Shown here in pieces: positions 29,142 through 38,851 of a stretch of 64,000 nt of DNA. Position 1 is the first letter of the stretch; each line of letters starts with the position of its first letter. A program made the translations under genes and the position numbers. The notes below the pieces were generated by a model, which saw only the letters and a list, made by a program, of their open reading frames with translations, was not told the DNA's origin and did not search any database. Source of the DNA: Bacteroidota bacterium (GTDB lineage Bacteria > Bacteroidota > Bacteroidia > Chitinophagales > UBA8649); assembly GCA_002862745.1 (NCBI GenBank), contig PKDX01000026.1, positions 1 to 64,000 of the forward strand, in the 5' to 3' direction.

Positions 29142-29203
29142 TCGAGTACTTTTTTGATTTAGGCTGTTAAGGTACTAAGCAATAAGAAACTCGTAGTTAT
29201 TAT

Positions 29204-31387
29204 ATGATGAAGTATCTATTAAGCATTGTTTTTTTGACAGGTTTGCTGACTGTAGGGTTTGCCCAAGGCAGTTATAATCTCTATCAAGTGGAAGATAACT
29301 CCATTAAAATCGATGGTGTTCTTAATGATATGGCTTGGGGGGATAAAGAAATCAGTACTTCATTTATTCAAACCTTTCCTACTGATTCTCTTCCAGCTCA
29401 ACGCTCTACGGAGGTTAAAATGGCCTTTGATCAGCGCAACCTATACGTCGCAGTGCGCTGCTTTACGCCGTCTGATGATTATCAAGTCAATACCTTGATT
29501 CGAGACTTTTCCTTTCCCAGAACCGATGCTTTTGCGGTGTTTCTAAGTCCTAGAAACGACGGGACGAATGCGCTCAGCTTTGCTGTCAGCCCTTATGGCT
29601 CTCAACGGGAAGGCATTGTAGCCAACGGAGGACTTTTTGGCGTGACAACAGCGTGGGATAGCAAATGGAATTCTGCAGTGCAGCGCGATTCTTTGGGGTG
29701 GACTGCTGAAATGGCCATACCCTTTAAAAACATTCGATACGATCCAAGAGATACTCTATGGTCTATAAATTTTGCTCGAAACGACCTTCAAATCAATGAG
29801 CGAAGCACGTGGTCTAAGGTTCCTGTAAACTTCAATGTGGCTTCTGTGATTAACTATGGACAGTTACTATGGAAAGATCCGGCACCCAAGACCAAGGCCA
29901 ATGTAAACCTCATTCCCTATGCCAGCGCTGGGTTAAAACTAGACTACAGCGACCCGTCGGAAACTGAGATCACAAACCTTTCTAAGGTGGGCTTAGATGC
30001 TAAAATTGGGGTGAGTCAGAGTTTGAACCTTGATGTTACCATCAATCCAGATTTTTCAAATGTACGTGTGGATCAGCAAGTGATTAACCTGGACCGGTTT
30101 AGTGTGTTTTTCCCAGAGCTAAGACCTTTTTTCACAGAGAATAGCGACTTATTTTCCGACTTTGGATTTCGAAGAATCCGTCCATTTTTCTCTCGAAATA
30201 TTGGTTTATCCAGTGGCAGTCCGGTCAATATTCTCGGAGGATTGCGTTTGAGTGGTAATGTTTCGGATAAGACGCGCATTGGATTAATGACCATGCAAAC
30301 AGAGGGTACAGCCGATGAACGCAACTTAGAGAGTGAAAACTATACGGTAGCTGCCTTTCAACAACAGGTATGGAATCGTTCAAGTATTGGAGCCATTCTA
30401 GTTAATAAACAAGCCTTTGATGGAGCAAGGGCAATTAGTGGTCAACGCAATACTGTGGCGGGTTTGGACTTTAATTTGTATTCGAAAAACAACTATTGGC
30501 GCGGTAAAATTTTCTACCATCAAAGTTTTGAGGATGGATTTGAAATCGATGGCGGAGCGCAAGCCGTCTGGTTAAACTATGATGATGGGAAGTGGCAATT
30601 TGCCTATAACCATGAATATGTGGGCTCAAATTATTCGGCTGAGGTAGGATTCGTCCCTCGCACTGGATACTTTCGATTTGAGCATTTTGTGGTGCGAAAC
30701 TTCTTTCCGAAGAATAAAAATCCCATCGTCTTCAACCATACACCGAAGATCTATTACAGCCAATATTGGAATAGCGATCCCACGCTTGAAGGATTTGAAC
30801 GATTCTTATCGACCGACCTCAATGCATGGCTCGGCTATGAAGTGACTTTTATGAATACGGCCTCTCTAGAATTTAAAGTTCGTGAGTTACAAACCCAGCT
30901 AACGCAGGACTTTGACTTGTTTGGGAATGGAGATCCGATTTTGGCTGATAACTACAGATACCGGGATGCGAGCGTCGAATGGCAGACTAATCGAAGAAAG
31001 GATTTTGTCTTTTCAGGACTCGTTCAAGGAGGACAATTTTATGATGGAAATCGTTTGAGCTATCGCGCGAATCTATCGTACAGGGGATGGCGCCCATGGC
31101 TCGTGGTAGATCTCAACTTTAGACGAGACGAGATTCGCTTTGATAAGCGTGAAGATGATTCACCGATGCTAATTGGTAGTAATATTGCCGTGAGTTTTAG
31201 CCAAAAGATTCAGTGCAATACCTTTGTTCAGTATAACACCCAACTGGATAATTTTAACGTAAACACTCGATTTCAGTGGCGTTACGCGCCTATGAGTGAT
31301 CTATTTTTCGTCTATACGGATAATTATTTCGATGATTTTCGTGCTAAAAATCGTGCCCTTGTTTTACGTCTAAGTTATTGGTGGTAG
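29204..31387 (+). CDS. Outer-membrane protein with N-terminal CBM9-like domain (DUF5916-like)
   Basis: Signal peptide; IDGVLNDMAWG...VKMAFDQRNLYVAVRCF; long beta-barrel-like C-terminus ending LVLRLSYWW. Confidence 0.8.
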   Translation: MMKYLLSIVFLTGLLTVGFAQGSYNLYQVEDNSIKIDGVLNDMAWGDKEISTSFIQTFPTDSLPAQRSTEVKMAFDQRNLYVAVRCFTPSDDYQVNTLIRDFSFPRTDAFAVFLSPRNDGTNALSFAVSPYGSQREGIVANGGLFGVTTAWDSKWNSAVQRDSLGWTAEMAIPFKNIRYDPRDTLWSINFARNDLQINERSTWSKVPVNFNVASVINYGQLLWKDPAPKTKANVNLIPYASAGLKLDYSDPSETEITNLSKVGLDAKIGVSQSLNLDVTINPDFSNVRVDQQVINLDRFSVFFPELRPFFTENSDLFSDFGFRRIRPFFSRNIGLSSGSPVNILGGLRLSGNVSDKTRIGLMTMQTEGTADERNLESENYTVAAFQQQVWNRSSIGAILVNKQAFDGARAISGQRNTVAGLDFNLYSKNNYWRGKIFYHQSFEDGFEIDGGAQAVWLNYDDGKWQFAYNHEYVGSNYSAEVGFVPRTGYFRFEHFVVRNFFPKNKNPIVFNHTPKIYYSQYWNSDPTLEGFERFLSTDLNAWLGYEVTFMNTASLEFKVRELQTQLTQDFDLFGNGDPILADNYRYRDASVEWQTNRRKDFVFSGLVQGGQFYDGNRLSYRANLSYRGWRPWLVVDLNFRRDEIRFDKREDDSPMLIGSNIAVSFSQKIQCNTFVQYNTQLDNFNVNTRFQWRYAPMSDLFFVYTDNYFDDFRAKNRALVLRLSYWW

Positions 31388-31410
31388 GATTTTAGGAGAA
31401 AATGCCCTTG

Positions 31411-32064
31411 TTAAGCAGGAGATTTCGTACAAACCCACACATATTCGGAGAATATCGCCTTTTTATTGAGCATTTGGCACTGATTTATGGCTAATCCATG
31501 ACGAGTTAGCAGGCTGTCCATTGCATTTTTTGTGATTTGGTGAGGATGTAAAACATCTCCTGGAATGAATCGGAAAATTTGATGAAATATACTCCAATTG
31601 TGCACATCACACGAGAGGATTAGTGTGCCATTTTCGGACAAAATATTCACCATTTTTTTCAATGCGCTTGACATATCCAGCATATGATTTATGGCATTGA
31701 AACAAAAGACAAATTCATGGTCTATTTTACTTTCAAAATCTTCGATTTTCATTGAAAAAAGCTCTGATTTGCTTGGTTTCTTAAACGTATCAAAAAAGAT
31801 ATAATCGTCTAATAAAGGATCAATCAAGGATATTTGATGGGTTTTTTCAAAGAGTTGAAAGATGCCATTTGGTCCGCATCCAATATCAGCGATTCGACCA
31901 TGAATATCGTCCTTTTCATACCCTATTTTTTGCAATACATTGAGCCAATAGCTTTGCTTCCACTCACGATACTCAGTGGAATCTTTTTTCGATAAATATC
32001 TCTTCCACCACCATCTTTCAGCGAACTGTGCTATCTTCCATCGACGATGTTTAACTCGGTACAT
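31411..32064 (-). CDS. Class I SAM-dependent methyltransferase
   Basis: IADIGCGPNGIFQLF (motif I), FVFCFNAINHMLDMSSALKKMVNILSENGTLIL; start at 32064 (MYRVKHRR) or 32103. Confidence 0.75.
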   Translation of the reverse strand: MYRVKHRRWKIAQFAERWWWKRYLSKKDSTEYREWKQSYWLNVLQKIGYEKDDIHGRIADIGCGPNGIFQLFEKTHQISLIDPLLDDYIFFDTFKKPSKSELFSMKIEDFESKIDHEFVFCFNAINHMLDMSSALKKMVNILSENGTLILSCDVHNWSIFHQIFRFIPGDVLHPHQITKNAMDSLLTRHGLAINQCQMLNKKAIFSEYVWVCTKSPA

Positions 32065-32889
32065 TTCTCTTTGTGGTCTAGTCGTGAAAGTACGATTACT
32101 CAATTGGCTAATCTCTCGTTGGTTGGATTGTTTACATTTTCAATATATACCTACAAGCTCATTGAACTTGAGATGAAATCGGTTTTGACAATTTCGTTGA
32201 TCATATCCCAAGTCTACCTTCTGTTAGAGTCTATAAATCGTTTAACTATTCGCCAAATAGGTGGTGCTTTTTTCGGGGCTTTACTCTTTGCTGTTCTTCC
32301 TTGGACGCATGCCATCGTAGAGTCTGGAGTAGATCTTGCTCCTGAAATCTTCTCCCTATTTTTTCTGTTACTGGTCTTGACGTATCAATTCAGTATGTCT
32401 TTTGATTTTCTTTTCGTAGGGATAATTATGTTACTCATGCTTTTTGCACTCTCTGATGGTATTGGATATCATGTCATTGCATTTGCCAGCTTTTTACTTG
32501 TAATGTTGGGCCTTATTGATCGAGCGAGCTCGGCTAATCATAGTGCTCGTTATCTAGGTCTCTTTGGATTGCTTGTCGGCGTTGGTCTAGGCTACAATTG
32601 GTATTCTAATGCCGTGAGTATAGCGTCATTCTGGTGGTCGCTTGGGGGCCTTGTTCTGTTGGCTGTTAGCTTTCTTGGCTACCTCAAGACCAAGGGGTTT
32701 TGGCGGCAACGTAGCCTATATTTCATAGCGCTATTGGGTGCAGCGATGAGTGTATGGGGGACGCTATACTTTCCTCTCTTTTTAACGCTCTCAGTTCTTT
32801 TCATTCTTGGACTACTCCCTCGGTTCTGGATGAAGTATCCTTTTGTTGCTGGTTTTGTCTATTGTTGTTGGGAGACTTGGCCTGTCTAA
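32047..32889 (+). CDS. Polytopic membrane protein (DUF6427-like?)
   Basis: Many hydrophobic segments; start uncertain (32047 or 32173). Confidence 0.55.
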   Translation: MFNSVHFSLWSSRESTITQLANLSLVGLFTFSIYTYKLIELEMKSVLTISLIISQVYLLLESINRLTIRQIGGAFFGALLFAVLPWTHAIVESGVDLAPEIFSLFFLLLVLTYQFSMSFDFLFVGIIMLLMLFALSDGIGYHVIAFASFLLVMLGLIDRASSANHSARYLGLFGLLVGVGLGYNWYSNAVSIASFWWSLGGLVLLAVSFLGYLKTKGFWRQRSLYFIALLGAAMSVWGTLYFPLFLTLSVLFILGLLPRFWMKYPFVAGFVYCCWETWPV

Positions 32890-32895
32890 TTCTAT

Positions 32896-32903
32896 TATCT
32901 TTG
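32896..32903 (+). promoter_or_regulatory. Bacteroidota-type -7 box for rnpB
   Basis: TATCTTTG matches TAnnTTTG and lies a few bases before the inferred RNase P RNA 5-prime end; -33 element not obvious. Confidence 0.6.
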
Positions 32904-33277
32904 CCGTGCGGAAGGATCCACTGCATGATGATATCATGAGGAAAGTCCGGGCTGCATAGGGAGGCGTGCCACCTAACGGGTGGCTTCCGAGAGGAAGGGA
33001 AAGTGCTACAGAGAATAACCGCCATATTATATGGTAAGGGTGAAAAGGTGGGGTAAGAGCCCACCAGTGCTTGATGTAAATCAGGTAGCTGAGTAAACCC
33101 CATGCGCTGAAAGACCATGTATACCGAGGATAGGGTGTCCCGTCCTTTTATTGATTTCGGTCAATAGCTTCGGGGGGTTGGTCGATTGAACCTCAGGGTG
33201 ACTTGAGGTCTAGATAAATGGTGGAAGTTTAGCAGTCAATGTTAAATGAACAGAACCCGGCTTACGATTCCGCTACA
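32904..33277 (+). ncRNA. rnpB: RNase P RNA component (class A)
   Basis: Conserved GAGGAAAGTCCGGGCT (about 32938-32953) and ACAGAACCCGGCTTAC; terminal P1-type pairing GTGCGGAA / TTCCGC. Confidence 0.95.
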
Positions 33278-33283
33278 CATATT

Positions 33284-33332
33284 AGAGACTCAAGTTTTCC
33301 ACCTCGTGGAACTTGGGTCTCTTCTTTTTTTG
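33284..33332 (+). terminator. Rho-independent terminator of rnpB
   Basis: AGAGACTCAAGTT...AACTTGGGTCTCTTCTTTTTTT. Confidence 0.85.
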
Positions 33333-33361
33333 CTTTTCGATGAATATTTCGCTTATCTTTT
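33329..33361 (+). promoter_or_regulatory. Candidate promoter for the NtrC-like gene
   Basis: TTTG (33329-33332) - 21 bp - TATCTTTT (33354-33361), near the TTTG/TAnnTTTG consensus. Confidence 0.45.
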
Positions 33362-33387
33362 CCAAATTCTATTAAATTAGACACTCT

Positions 33388-34746
33388 ATGGCACGAATAC
33401 TAATCGTTGATGACGAAAAAAACATTAGACAATCCCTTCGAGAGATTCTAGAGTATGAGCACTACGAAGTTGATGAAGCTTCAGATGGTGAGGTAGCGCT
33501 GAATATGATTTTAGAAGATGTCTATGACGTTGTCCTCTTAGATATCAAGATGCCAAAGCGTGATGGCATGGAAGTTCTTCAACTGGCCAAAGCGGCGGAA
33601 GTCGAAGCGCAGTTCATTATGATTTCAGGTCACGGTCAAATTGATACGGCAGTGGAAACGGTTCGATCGGGAGCCTACGACTACTTATCCAAGCCACCGG
33701 ATTTAAATCGCCTTCTTATTACTGTGCGCAATGCGCTGGATAAATCTACCTTGATTACCGAGACCAAGGTGCTCAAGCGCAAGGTATCCAAGACAAGAGA
33801 AATTGTAGGGGAGAGTTCAGCCATTGAGTCTATCAAACAGACCATATCGAAGGTTGCTCCTACCGAGGCGCGGGTATTGATTACAGGAGAAAATGGAACG
33901 GGAAAGGAATTAGTCGCTCGTTGGATTCATGAACAAAGTCCACGTTCTAAGGGTCAGTTGGTTGAAGTGAATTGTGCTGCCATACCGGCAGAACTTATTG
34001 AAAGCGAATTATTCGGACACGAAAAAGGAGCCTTCACTTCAGCGATTAAACAACGTATAGGAAAGTTCGAGCAAGCCAGTGGAGGTACGCTATTTCTTGA
34101 TGAGATAGGTGATATGTCGATGTCTGCCCAAGCGAAGGTGCTTCGCGCATTACAGGAAAACAAAATCACCCGCGTTGGTGGAGACAAGGAGATCAAAGTT
34201 GATGTGCGCGTGGTAGCGGCTACCAATAAAGATCTTGCTAAGGAAATTGATCTAGGTAATTTTCGAATGGATCTTTATCACCGTCTGTCCGTCATTTTGA
34301 TTCATGTGCCTTCATTAAATGATAGGGTAGAGGATATCCCATTGATTACGGAGCGATTCCTCAAGGAGATATGCCAAGACTACGGTATCCCACTCAAAAA
34401 AATTACCCCATCGGCTGTTGCTGAGTTGCAGGAGGTGGAGTGGACTGGAAATATCCGTGAACTTCGAAACGTCGTGGAGCGACTTGTGATTCTTTCCAAA
34501 GGGAGTAAAATTGAAACCGAAGACGTTCAATCCAATGTGTCCAATGTGATGGCAAAAAGTCCACCCTTGCAATTGTTTGAATCCTTTGAGAAGTTCCAAG
34601 ACTTTAAAGAGCATATCGAAAAACTCTTTATCGAGGATAAGCTTCGAAAGAATGGTTGGAATGTTTCTAAGACGGCGGATGTTCTCGATATTCAGCGAAG
34701 CCATCTCTATAATAAAATAGAGAAGTATAATTTGAAGCGGTCCTAG
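33388..34746 (+). CDS. Sigma-54-type NtrC-family response regulator
   Basis: Receiver domain ILIVDDEKNIRQSL...VLLDIKMPKRDG; AAA+ GENGTGKE, ELFGHEKGAFTSA, GGTLFLDEIGDMS; Fis-type HTH. Confidence 0.93.
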   Translation: MARILIVDDEKNIRQSLREILEYEHYEVDEASDGEVALNMILEDVYDVVLLDIKMPKRDGMEVLQLAKAAEVEAQFIMISGHGQIDTAVETVRSGAYDYLSKPPDLNRLLITVRNALDKSTLITETKVLKRKVSKTREIVGESSAIESIKQTISKVAPTEARVLITGENGTGKELVARWIHEQSPRSKGQLVEVNCAAIPAELIESELFGHEKGAFTSAIKQRIGKFEQASGGTLFLDEIGDMSMSAQAKVLRALQENKITRVGGDKEIKVDVRVVAATNKDLAKEIDLGNFRMDLYHRLSVILIHVPSLNDRVEDIPLITERFLKEICQDYGIPLKKITPSAVAELQEVEWTGNIRELRNVVERLVILSKGSKIETEDVQSNVSNVMAKSPPLQLFESFEKFQDFKEHIEKLFIEDKLRKNGWNVSKTADVLDIQRSHLYNKIEKYNLKRS

Positions 34747-34750
34747 TTAG

Positions 34751-35686
34751 CTAAACTAGTTTTAATCCTTCTGTAGAGAGTTCGAAAGAATGGCCTTCAA
34801 GAGCTAGGTGACTTCTAATGAATGAGGCTTGACATTCTTCTAATAGAGGCTCCAAGTTTTCATATCGAGCCGAAAAATGTCCAATTAAAAGATCCTTTAC
34901 TCCAGCCTCTTTGGCCATCCATGCAGCATCCTTGGCCGTACTGTGTCCGGTAGCCTCGGCGCGATCCTGACGGCTATTCAAAAAGGTGGCTTCATGATAT
35001 AGTACATCGGTATCGTTTAAACGTTGGATGTTTTCCGGTTTTCGAGCGGTGTCTGAGCAATAGGTGTAAATGCAACCACGACTACTCGGCAAGGTGACAT
35101 CTTCTAAATGGACTGTATTGCCTTCTAAGTCCTTGACCACCTCCCCAGCAAGGAGTTGTCCAATGGTCTTTCCTTCAATGCCTAAAGCCTGGAGTTTCTC
35201 AGTGGACACATTGGGCTTTTGCTTGATTTGCTCAAATTGGAATCCAAGGCATTCGATGCTGTGATTCATCACTAAGGTGCTGACTCGACAGTCTTTGGTC
35301 TCAAGAATGGTTTCCGCGCTATCCATAGTCAAGCCGTGAAAAACTAGTTCGTATTGAAGGCGGTGGCTGTAATCTCCTAGGACACTTTGAAGCATTCCCT
35401 CAAGATCAGGGGGACCATAAATATTCAGGGGAGCTTCTCGACCATTTAGGTTTAAGGTATTAATCAAGCCAAAAAGACCGAAATAATGATCTCCATGGAG
35501 GTGGGAGATGAATATGTGGTCAAGTTTACCTCTCTTGATATTGTACTTACTCATTTGCAACTGACAACCTTCACCGCAATCAATGAGAAATTTGTTGCCG
35601 TCTAGCGAGAGGACTTGACTTGAAGGGTGTCTTCCAAATGCTGGCACGGCTGAGTTAGACCCTAGGATGGTGAGTTCAAAACTCAT
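34751..35686 (-). CDS. rnz: Ribonuclease Z
   Basis: LTILGSNSAVPAFGRHPSSQ, HIFISHLHGDHYFGLFG, ATGHSTAKDAAWMAKEAGVKDLLIGHFSARY. Confidence 0.92.
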   Translation of the reverse strand: MSFELTILGSNSAVPAFGRHPSSQVLSLDGNKFLIDCGEGCQLQMSKYNIKRGKLDHIFISHLHGDHYFGLFGLINTLNLNGREAPLNIYGPPDLEGMLQSVLGDYSHRLQYELVFHGLTMDSAETILETKDCRVSTLVMNHSIECLGFQFEQIKQKPNVSTEKLQALGIEGKTIGQLLAGEVVKDLEGNTVHLEDVTLPSSRGCIYTYCSDTARKPENIQRLNDTDVLYHEATFLNSRQDRAEATGHSTAKDAAWMAKEAGVKDLLIGHFSARYENLEPLLEECQASFIRSHLALEGHSFELSTEGLKLV

Positions 35687-36057
35687 TAAGCATCGAGATC
35701 CCCTTCTAGGTTGTCCAATTTAACGAAGTCAATCGCTTCTGCGTTGGTGGGAATCAAGGTCAACACATCATCTAATCTTGAGAGTGTGATCAGGCTTTTA
35801 ACACTTGGGGCAATGTTGGTAAGAATAAAAGAACCCTCGCTTTCTTCACGACAAAGACGGTGACCAATAAGCAATGCACTCAACCCACTAGAGTCGATGT
35901 ATTTCACGTCACTTAAATCACAGATAATACGCGTATGTTCTTCTTGAAAGAGCAACATAAACTCAGACTTGAGTTTGGGAGCAATCATACTTGTCAGCTT
36001 CTCTTCTTGAGGCTGAATCAGTGCGTAGTGTTCATTTTTTTCGATACTGAATTTCAT
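35686..36057 (-). CDS. STAS-domain anti-sigma-factor antagonist
   Basis: IICDLSDVKYIDSSGLSALLIGHRL. Confidence 0.88.
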   Translation of the reverse strand: MKFSIEKNEHYALIQPQEEKLTSMIAPKLKSEFMLLFQEEHTRIICDLSDVKYIDSSGLSALLIGHRLCREESEGSFILTNIAPSVKSLITLSRLDDVLTLIPTNAEAIDFVKLDNLEGDLDA

Positions 36058-36182
36058 ATTCTTGAACTTTTTCTTTTAGGCCTTGAAACCTACAAGTGGA
36101 AATTTACGCATATTACTTAAAAACTAAGGCATGAGTCTTAGGTATATTATTACTTTTATCTCAATAAGAAACTTAGGATACG

Positions 36183-38831
36183 ATGGCGGAAAAATTCTCA
36201 CCTCAAGTGCGCAATGTAATCTCCTACTCGCGAGAAGAGGCTTTACGATTAAATCACAACTACATTGGAATCGAACACCTTTTATTGGGTTTGATTCGGG
36301 AAGGCGAGGGCTTGGCAATTAAAGTGCTCCATTCTTTGGATGTAGATCCTGTTGTGATTCGTCGTGCTGTGGAGCGTGCGGTGGCGGATAATAGTTCCCC
36401 CCTCAAAAGTCCTGATGAAAAACTTACCATCAACAAGCAAGCAGAGAAGGTGCTGAAAATTACGGTCCTCGAAGCCAAGCAATTGCGCAATGAGTGGGTA
36501 AGTACGGAACATTTATTCCTTGCCATCCTAAAAAATCCCGACAATGTAGCTACTCAAATTCTTGAAAAGCACGATGTCAACTATGAAATTTTTAAGGCCG
36601 AACTGGACTACTTGCAGAATGAAATCAAGGGAGAGACCTCTCGTGATGATGATGGAGATGCTGCCGAAGAGGATCCAGGTTCTAGTCGAAAGGAAGGAGG
36701 TCCAGGCTTCTCAAGACGAGGTAAAACAAAATCTAAGACGCCCGTCTTGGACAACTTCGGAAGAGATGTTACCGAAATGGCCATCAACGATAAGCTTGAT
36801 CCCATTGTCGGTCGAGATACAGAAATCGAACGGGTTTCCCAGATTCTAAGTAGACGTAAGAAGAATAACCCAATTCTCATCGGAGAACCGGGGGTGGGTA
36901 AAACAGCCATCGTTGAAGGCCTTGCCCTTCGTATTGTCCAGCGGAAAGTATCACGAGTCCTCTTTAATCGTCGCGTGGTGATGCTTGACTTAGCGGCCTT
37001 AGTTGCAGGAACAAAGTATCGTGGCCAGTTCGAGGAGAGAATGAAAGCGATTATGGCAGAGCTTGAAAAGAATCAAGATGTCATTCTCTTTATTGACGAG
37101 ATTCATACCATCGTTGGTGCAGGAGGTGCTACGGGCTCACTAGATGCATCGAATATTTTCAAGCCAGCATTGGCGCGTGGTGAGCTTCAGGTGATTGGAG
37201 CTTCTACCTTAGATGAGTATCGTCAGCACATTGAAAAGGACGGTGCATTAGATCGCCGTTTCCAAAAAGTGATTATCGATCCGCCAAGCATCGAGGAGTC
37301 GATTACCATTCTTGAGAACATTCAAGTGAAGTATGAAGATTATCATAATGTAACCTACACAGAAGGTACGATCGAATCATGCGTGAAGCTTTCTGAACGA
37401 TACATTACCGATCGATTTCTTCCCGATAAAGCCATTGACGTAATGGATGAGGTTGGTGCCAGAGTTCATTTAAAAAACATTAAGGTCCCTCTGAACATTA
37501 CGGAGCTTGAGGGTAAGATTGATGCGATTAAGGAAGAGAAAAACAACGTCGTAAAAAATCAGAAGTATGAGGAAGCCGCTCGACTTCGAGATGATGAGAA
37601 AAAGTTACTCGAGGAATTGGATGCTGCGAAGTTGGCTTGGGAAGATGAAGTAAAGACTCAGCGTTTCCCAATTACCGAAGATGACATTGCTGAAGTGGTG
37701 GGCATGATGACGGGAATTCCAGTGAAACGAATTGCGGAATCAGAGAGTCAGAAGCTTGTTAAAATGGGCGATGACTTGCGTAATCGTGTGATTGGTCAAG
37801 ATGAGGCAATTGAAAAAGTAGTGAAGTCTATTCAGCGAAATCGAGTAGGGTTAAAAGATCCCAACAAGCCTATTGGAACCTTCATATTTCTTGGACCGAC
37901 GGGTGTTGGAAAAACAGAGCTTGCTCGTGCTATAGCCGAAAATCTTTTTGACTCAGAAGATTCACTCATCCGAATTGATATGAGTGAATACATGGAGAAG
38001 TTCTCTGTGAGTCGCTTGATTGGAGCACCTCCCGGCTATGTGGGCTATGAAGAAGGTGGTCAGCTTACGGAAAAAGTTCGAAGAAAGCCCTATTCAGTGG
38101 TCTTATTAGATGAGATTGAAAAGGCTCACCCCGATATCTTCAATATTCTACTACAGGTGTTAGATGACGGTTTGTTAACCGATGGGCTTGGACGAAAAAT
38201 TAACTTCAAGAATACCTTGATTATCATGACGTCTAATATCGGCGTGAGAGACCTTAAGGACTTCGGACAAGGCGTTGGTTTCGCCACAAAAAATCGTCAA
38301 AGTCAAGCCGGCGATCACGCACGTTCAGTAATTCAAAAGGCGCTAAAGCGAACCTTTTCCCCTGAATTTCTAAATCGTATTGATGACTTGATTACCTTCT
38401 CCAGCCTGAGCGAAGAGGACATTTTCAAGATTATCGATATATCCATGCGTGGTGTGCATGGCAGAATTGAGGATTTAGGATACTACCTCGAGCTGTCCGA
38501 AGAAGCGAAGCGCTTTGTGGCGAAGCGAGGATTTGATCCGGAATTTGGTGCACGACCGCTTAATCGAGCGATTCAGAAGTACTTGGAAGATCCCATTGCT
38601 GAGGAAATGTTATCCGGTCGTCTTAAAGAAGGGGATACCTTACTCGCTGATAAGGATGAGGACAAGGAGAAGTTGGTCATTTCTAAGAAAGCGACCAAAA
38701 AATCGTCTAGCAAGGCATCTAGTAAATCGTCGAGCAAGTCCACCAAAGCGGCGAAACCATCCGATGATGTTAGCGGATCGGAAGGAAGAGAGGAAGCGGA
38801 AGATTCATCTGCACAGGATGCGGAGGCGTAA
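36183..38831 (+). CDS. clpC: ATP-dependent Clp protease ATP-binding subunit ClpC
   Basis: Clp N domain (FSPQVRNVISYSREEALRLNHNYIGIEHLLLGLI), two AAA+ modules (GEPGVGKTAIVEGLA, GPTGVGKTELARAIAE), UVR-like middle region. Confidence 0.95.
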   Translation: MAEKFSPQVRNVISYSREEALRLNHNYIGIEHLLLGLIREGEGLAIKVLHSLDVDPVVIRRAVERAVADNSSPLKSPDEKLTINKQAEKVLKITVLEAKQLRNEWVSTEHLFLAILKNPDNVATQILEKHDVNYEIFKAELDYLQNEIKGETSRDDDGDAAEEDPGSSRKEGGPGFSRRGKTKSKTPVLDNFGRDVTEMAINDKLDPIVGRDTEIERVSQILSRRKKNNPILIGEPGVGKTAIVEGLALRIVQRKVSRVLFNRRVVMLDLAALVAGTKYRGQFEERMKAIMAELEKNQDVILFIDEIHTIVGAGGATGSLDASNIFKPALARGELQVIGASTLDEYRQHIEKDGALDRRFQKVIIDPPSIEESITILENIQVKYEDYHNVTYTEGTIESCVKLSERYITDRFLPDKAIDVMDEVGARVHLKNIKVPLNITELEGKIDAIKEEKNNVVKNQKYEEAARLRDDEKKLLEELDAAKLAWEDEVKTQRFPITEDDIAEVVGMMTGIPVKRIAESESQKLVKMGDDLRNRVIGQDEAIEKVVKSIQRNRVGLKDPNKPIGTFIFLGPTGVGKTELARAIAENLFDSEDSLIRIDMSEYMEKFSVSRLIGAPPGYVGYEEGGQLTEKVRRKPYSVVLLDEIEKAHPDIFNILLQVLDDGLLTDGLGRKINFKNTLIIMTSNIGVRDLKDFGQGVGFATKNRQSQAGDHARSVIQKALKRTFSPEFLNRIDDLITFSSLSEEDIFKIIDISMRGVHGRIEDLGYYLELSEEAKRFVAKRGFDPEFGARPLNRAIQKYLEDPIAEEMLSGRLKEGDTLLADKDEDKEKLVISKKATKKSSSKASSKSSSKSTKAAKPSDDVSGSEGREEAEDSSAQDAEA

Positions 38832-38851
38832 CGTCAGAAAGCCAATAAGCC

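Noticed and set aside
31411-32889. Defence or toxin-antitoxin system
   Set aside because: Methyltransferase and membrane protein are divergent and show no restriction, toxin or defence motif.
32801-33118. 105-aa minus-strand ORF
   Set aside because: Overlaps the rnpB RNA gene and the preceding membrane-protein end.
34315-34704. 129-aa minus-strand ORF
   Set aside because: Antisense to the NtrC-like gene C-terminal region; no signal or domain.
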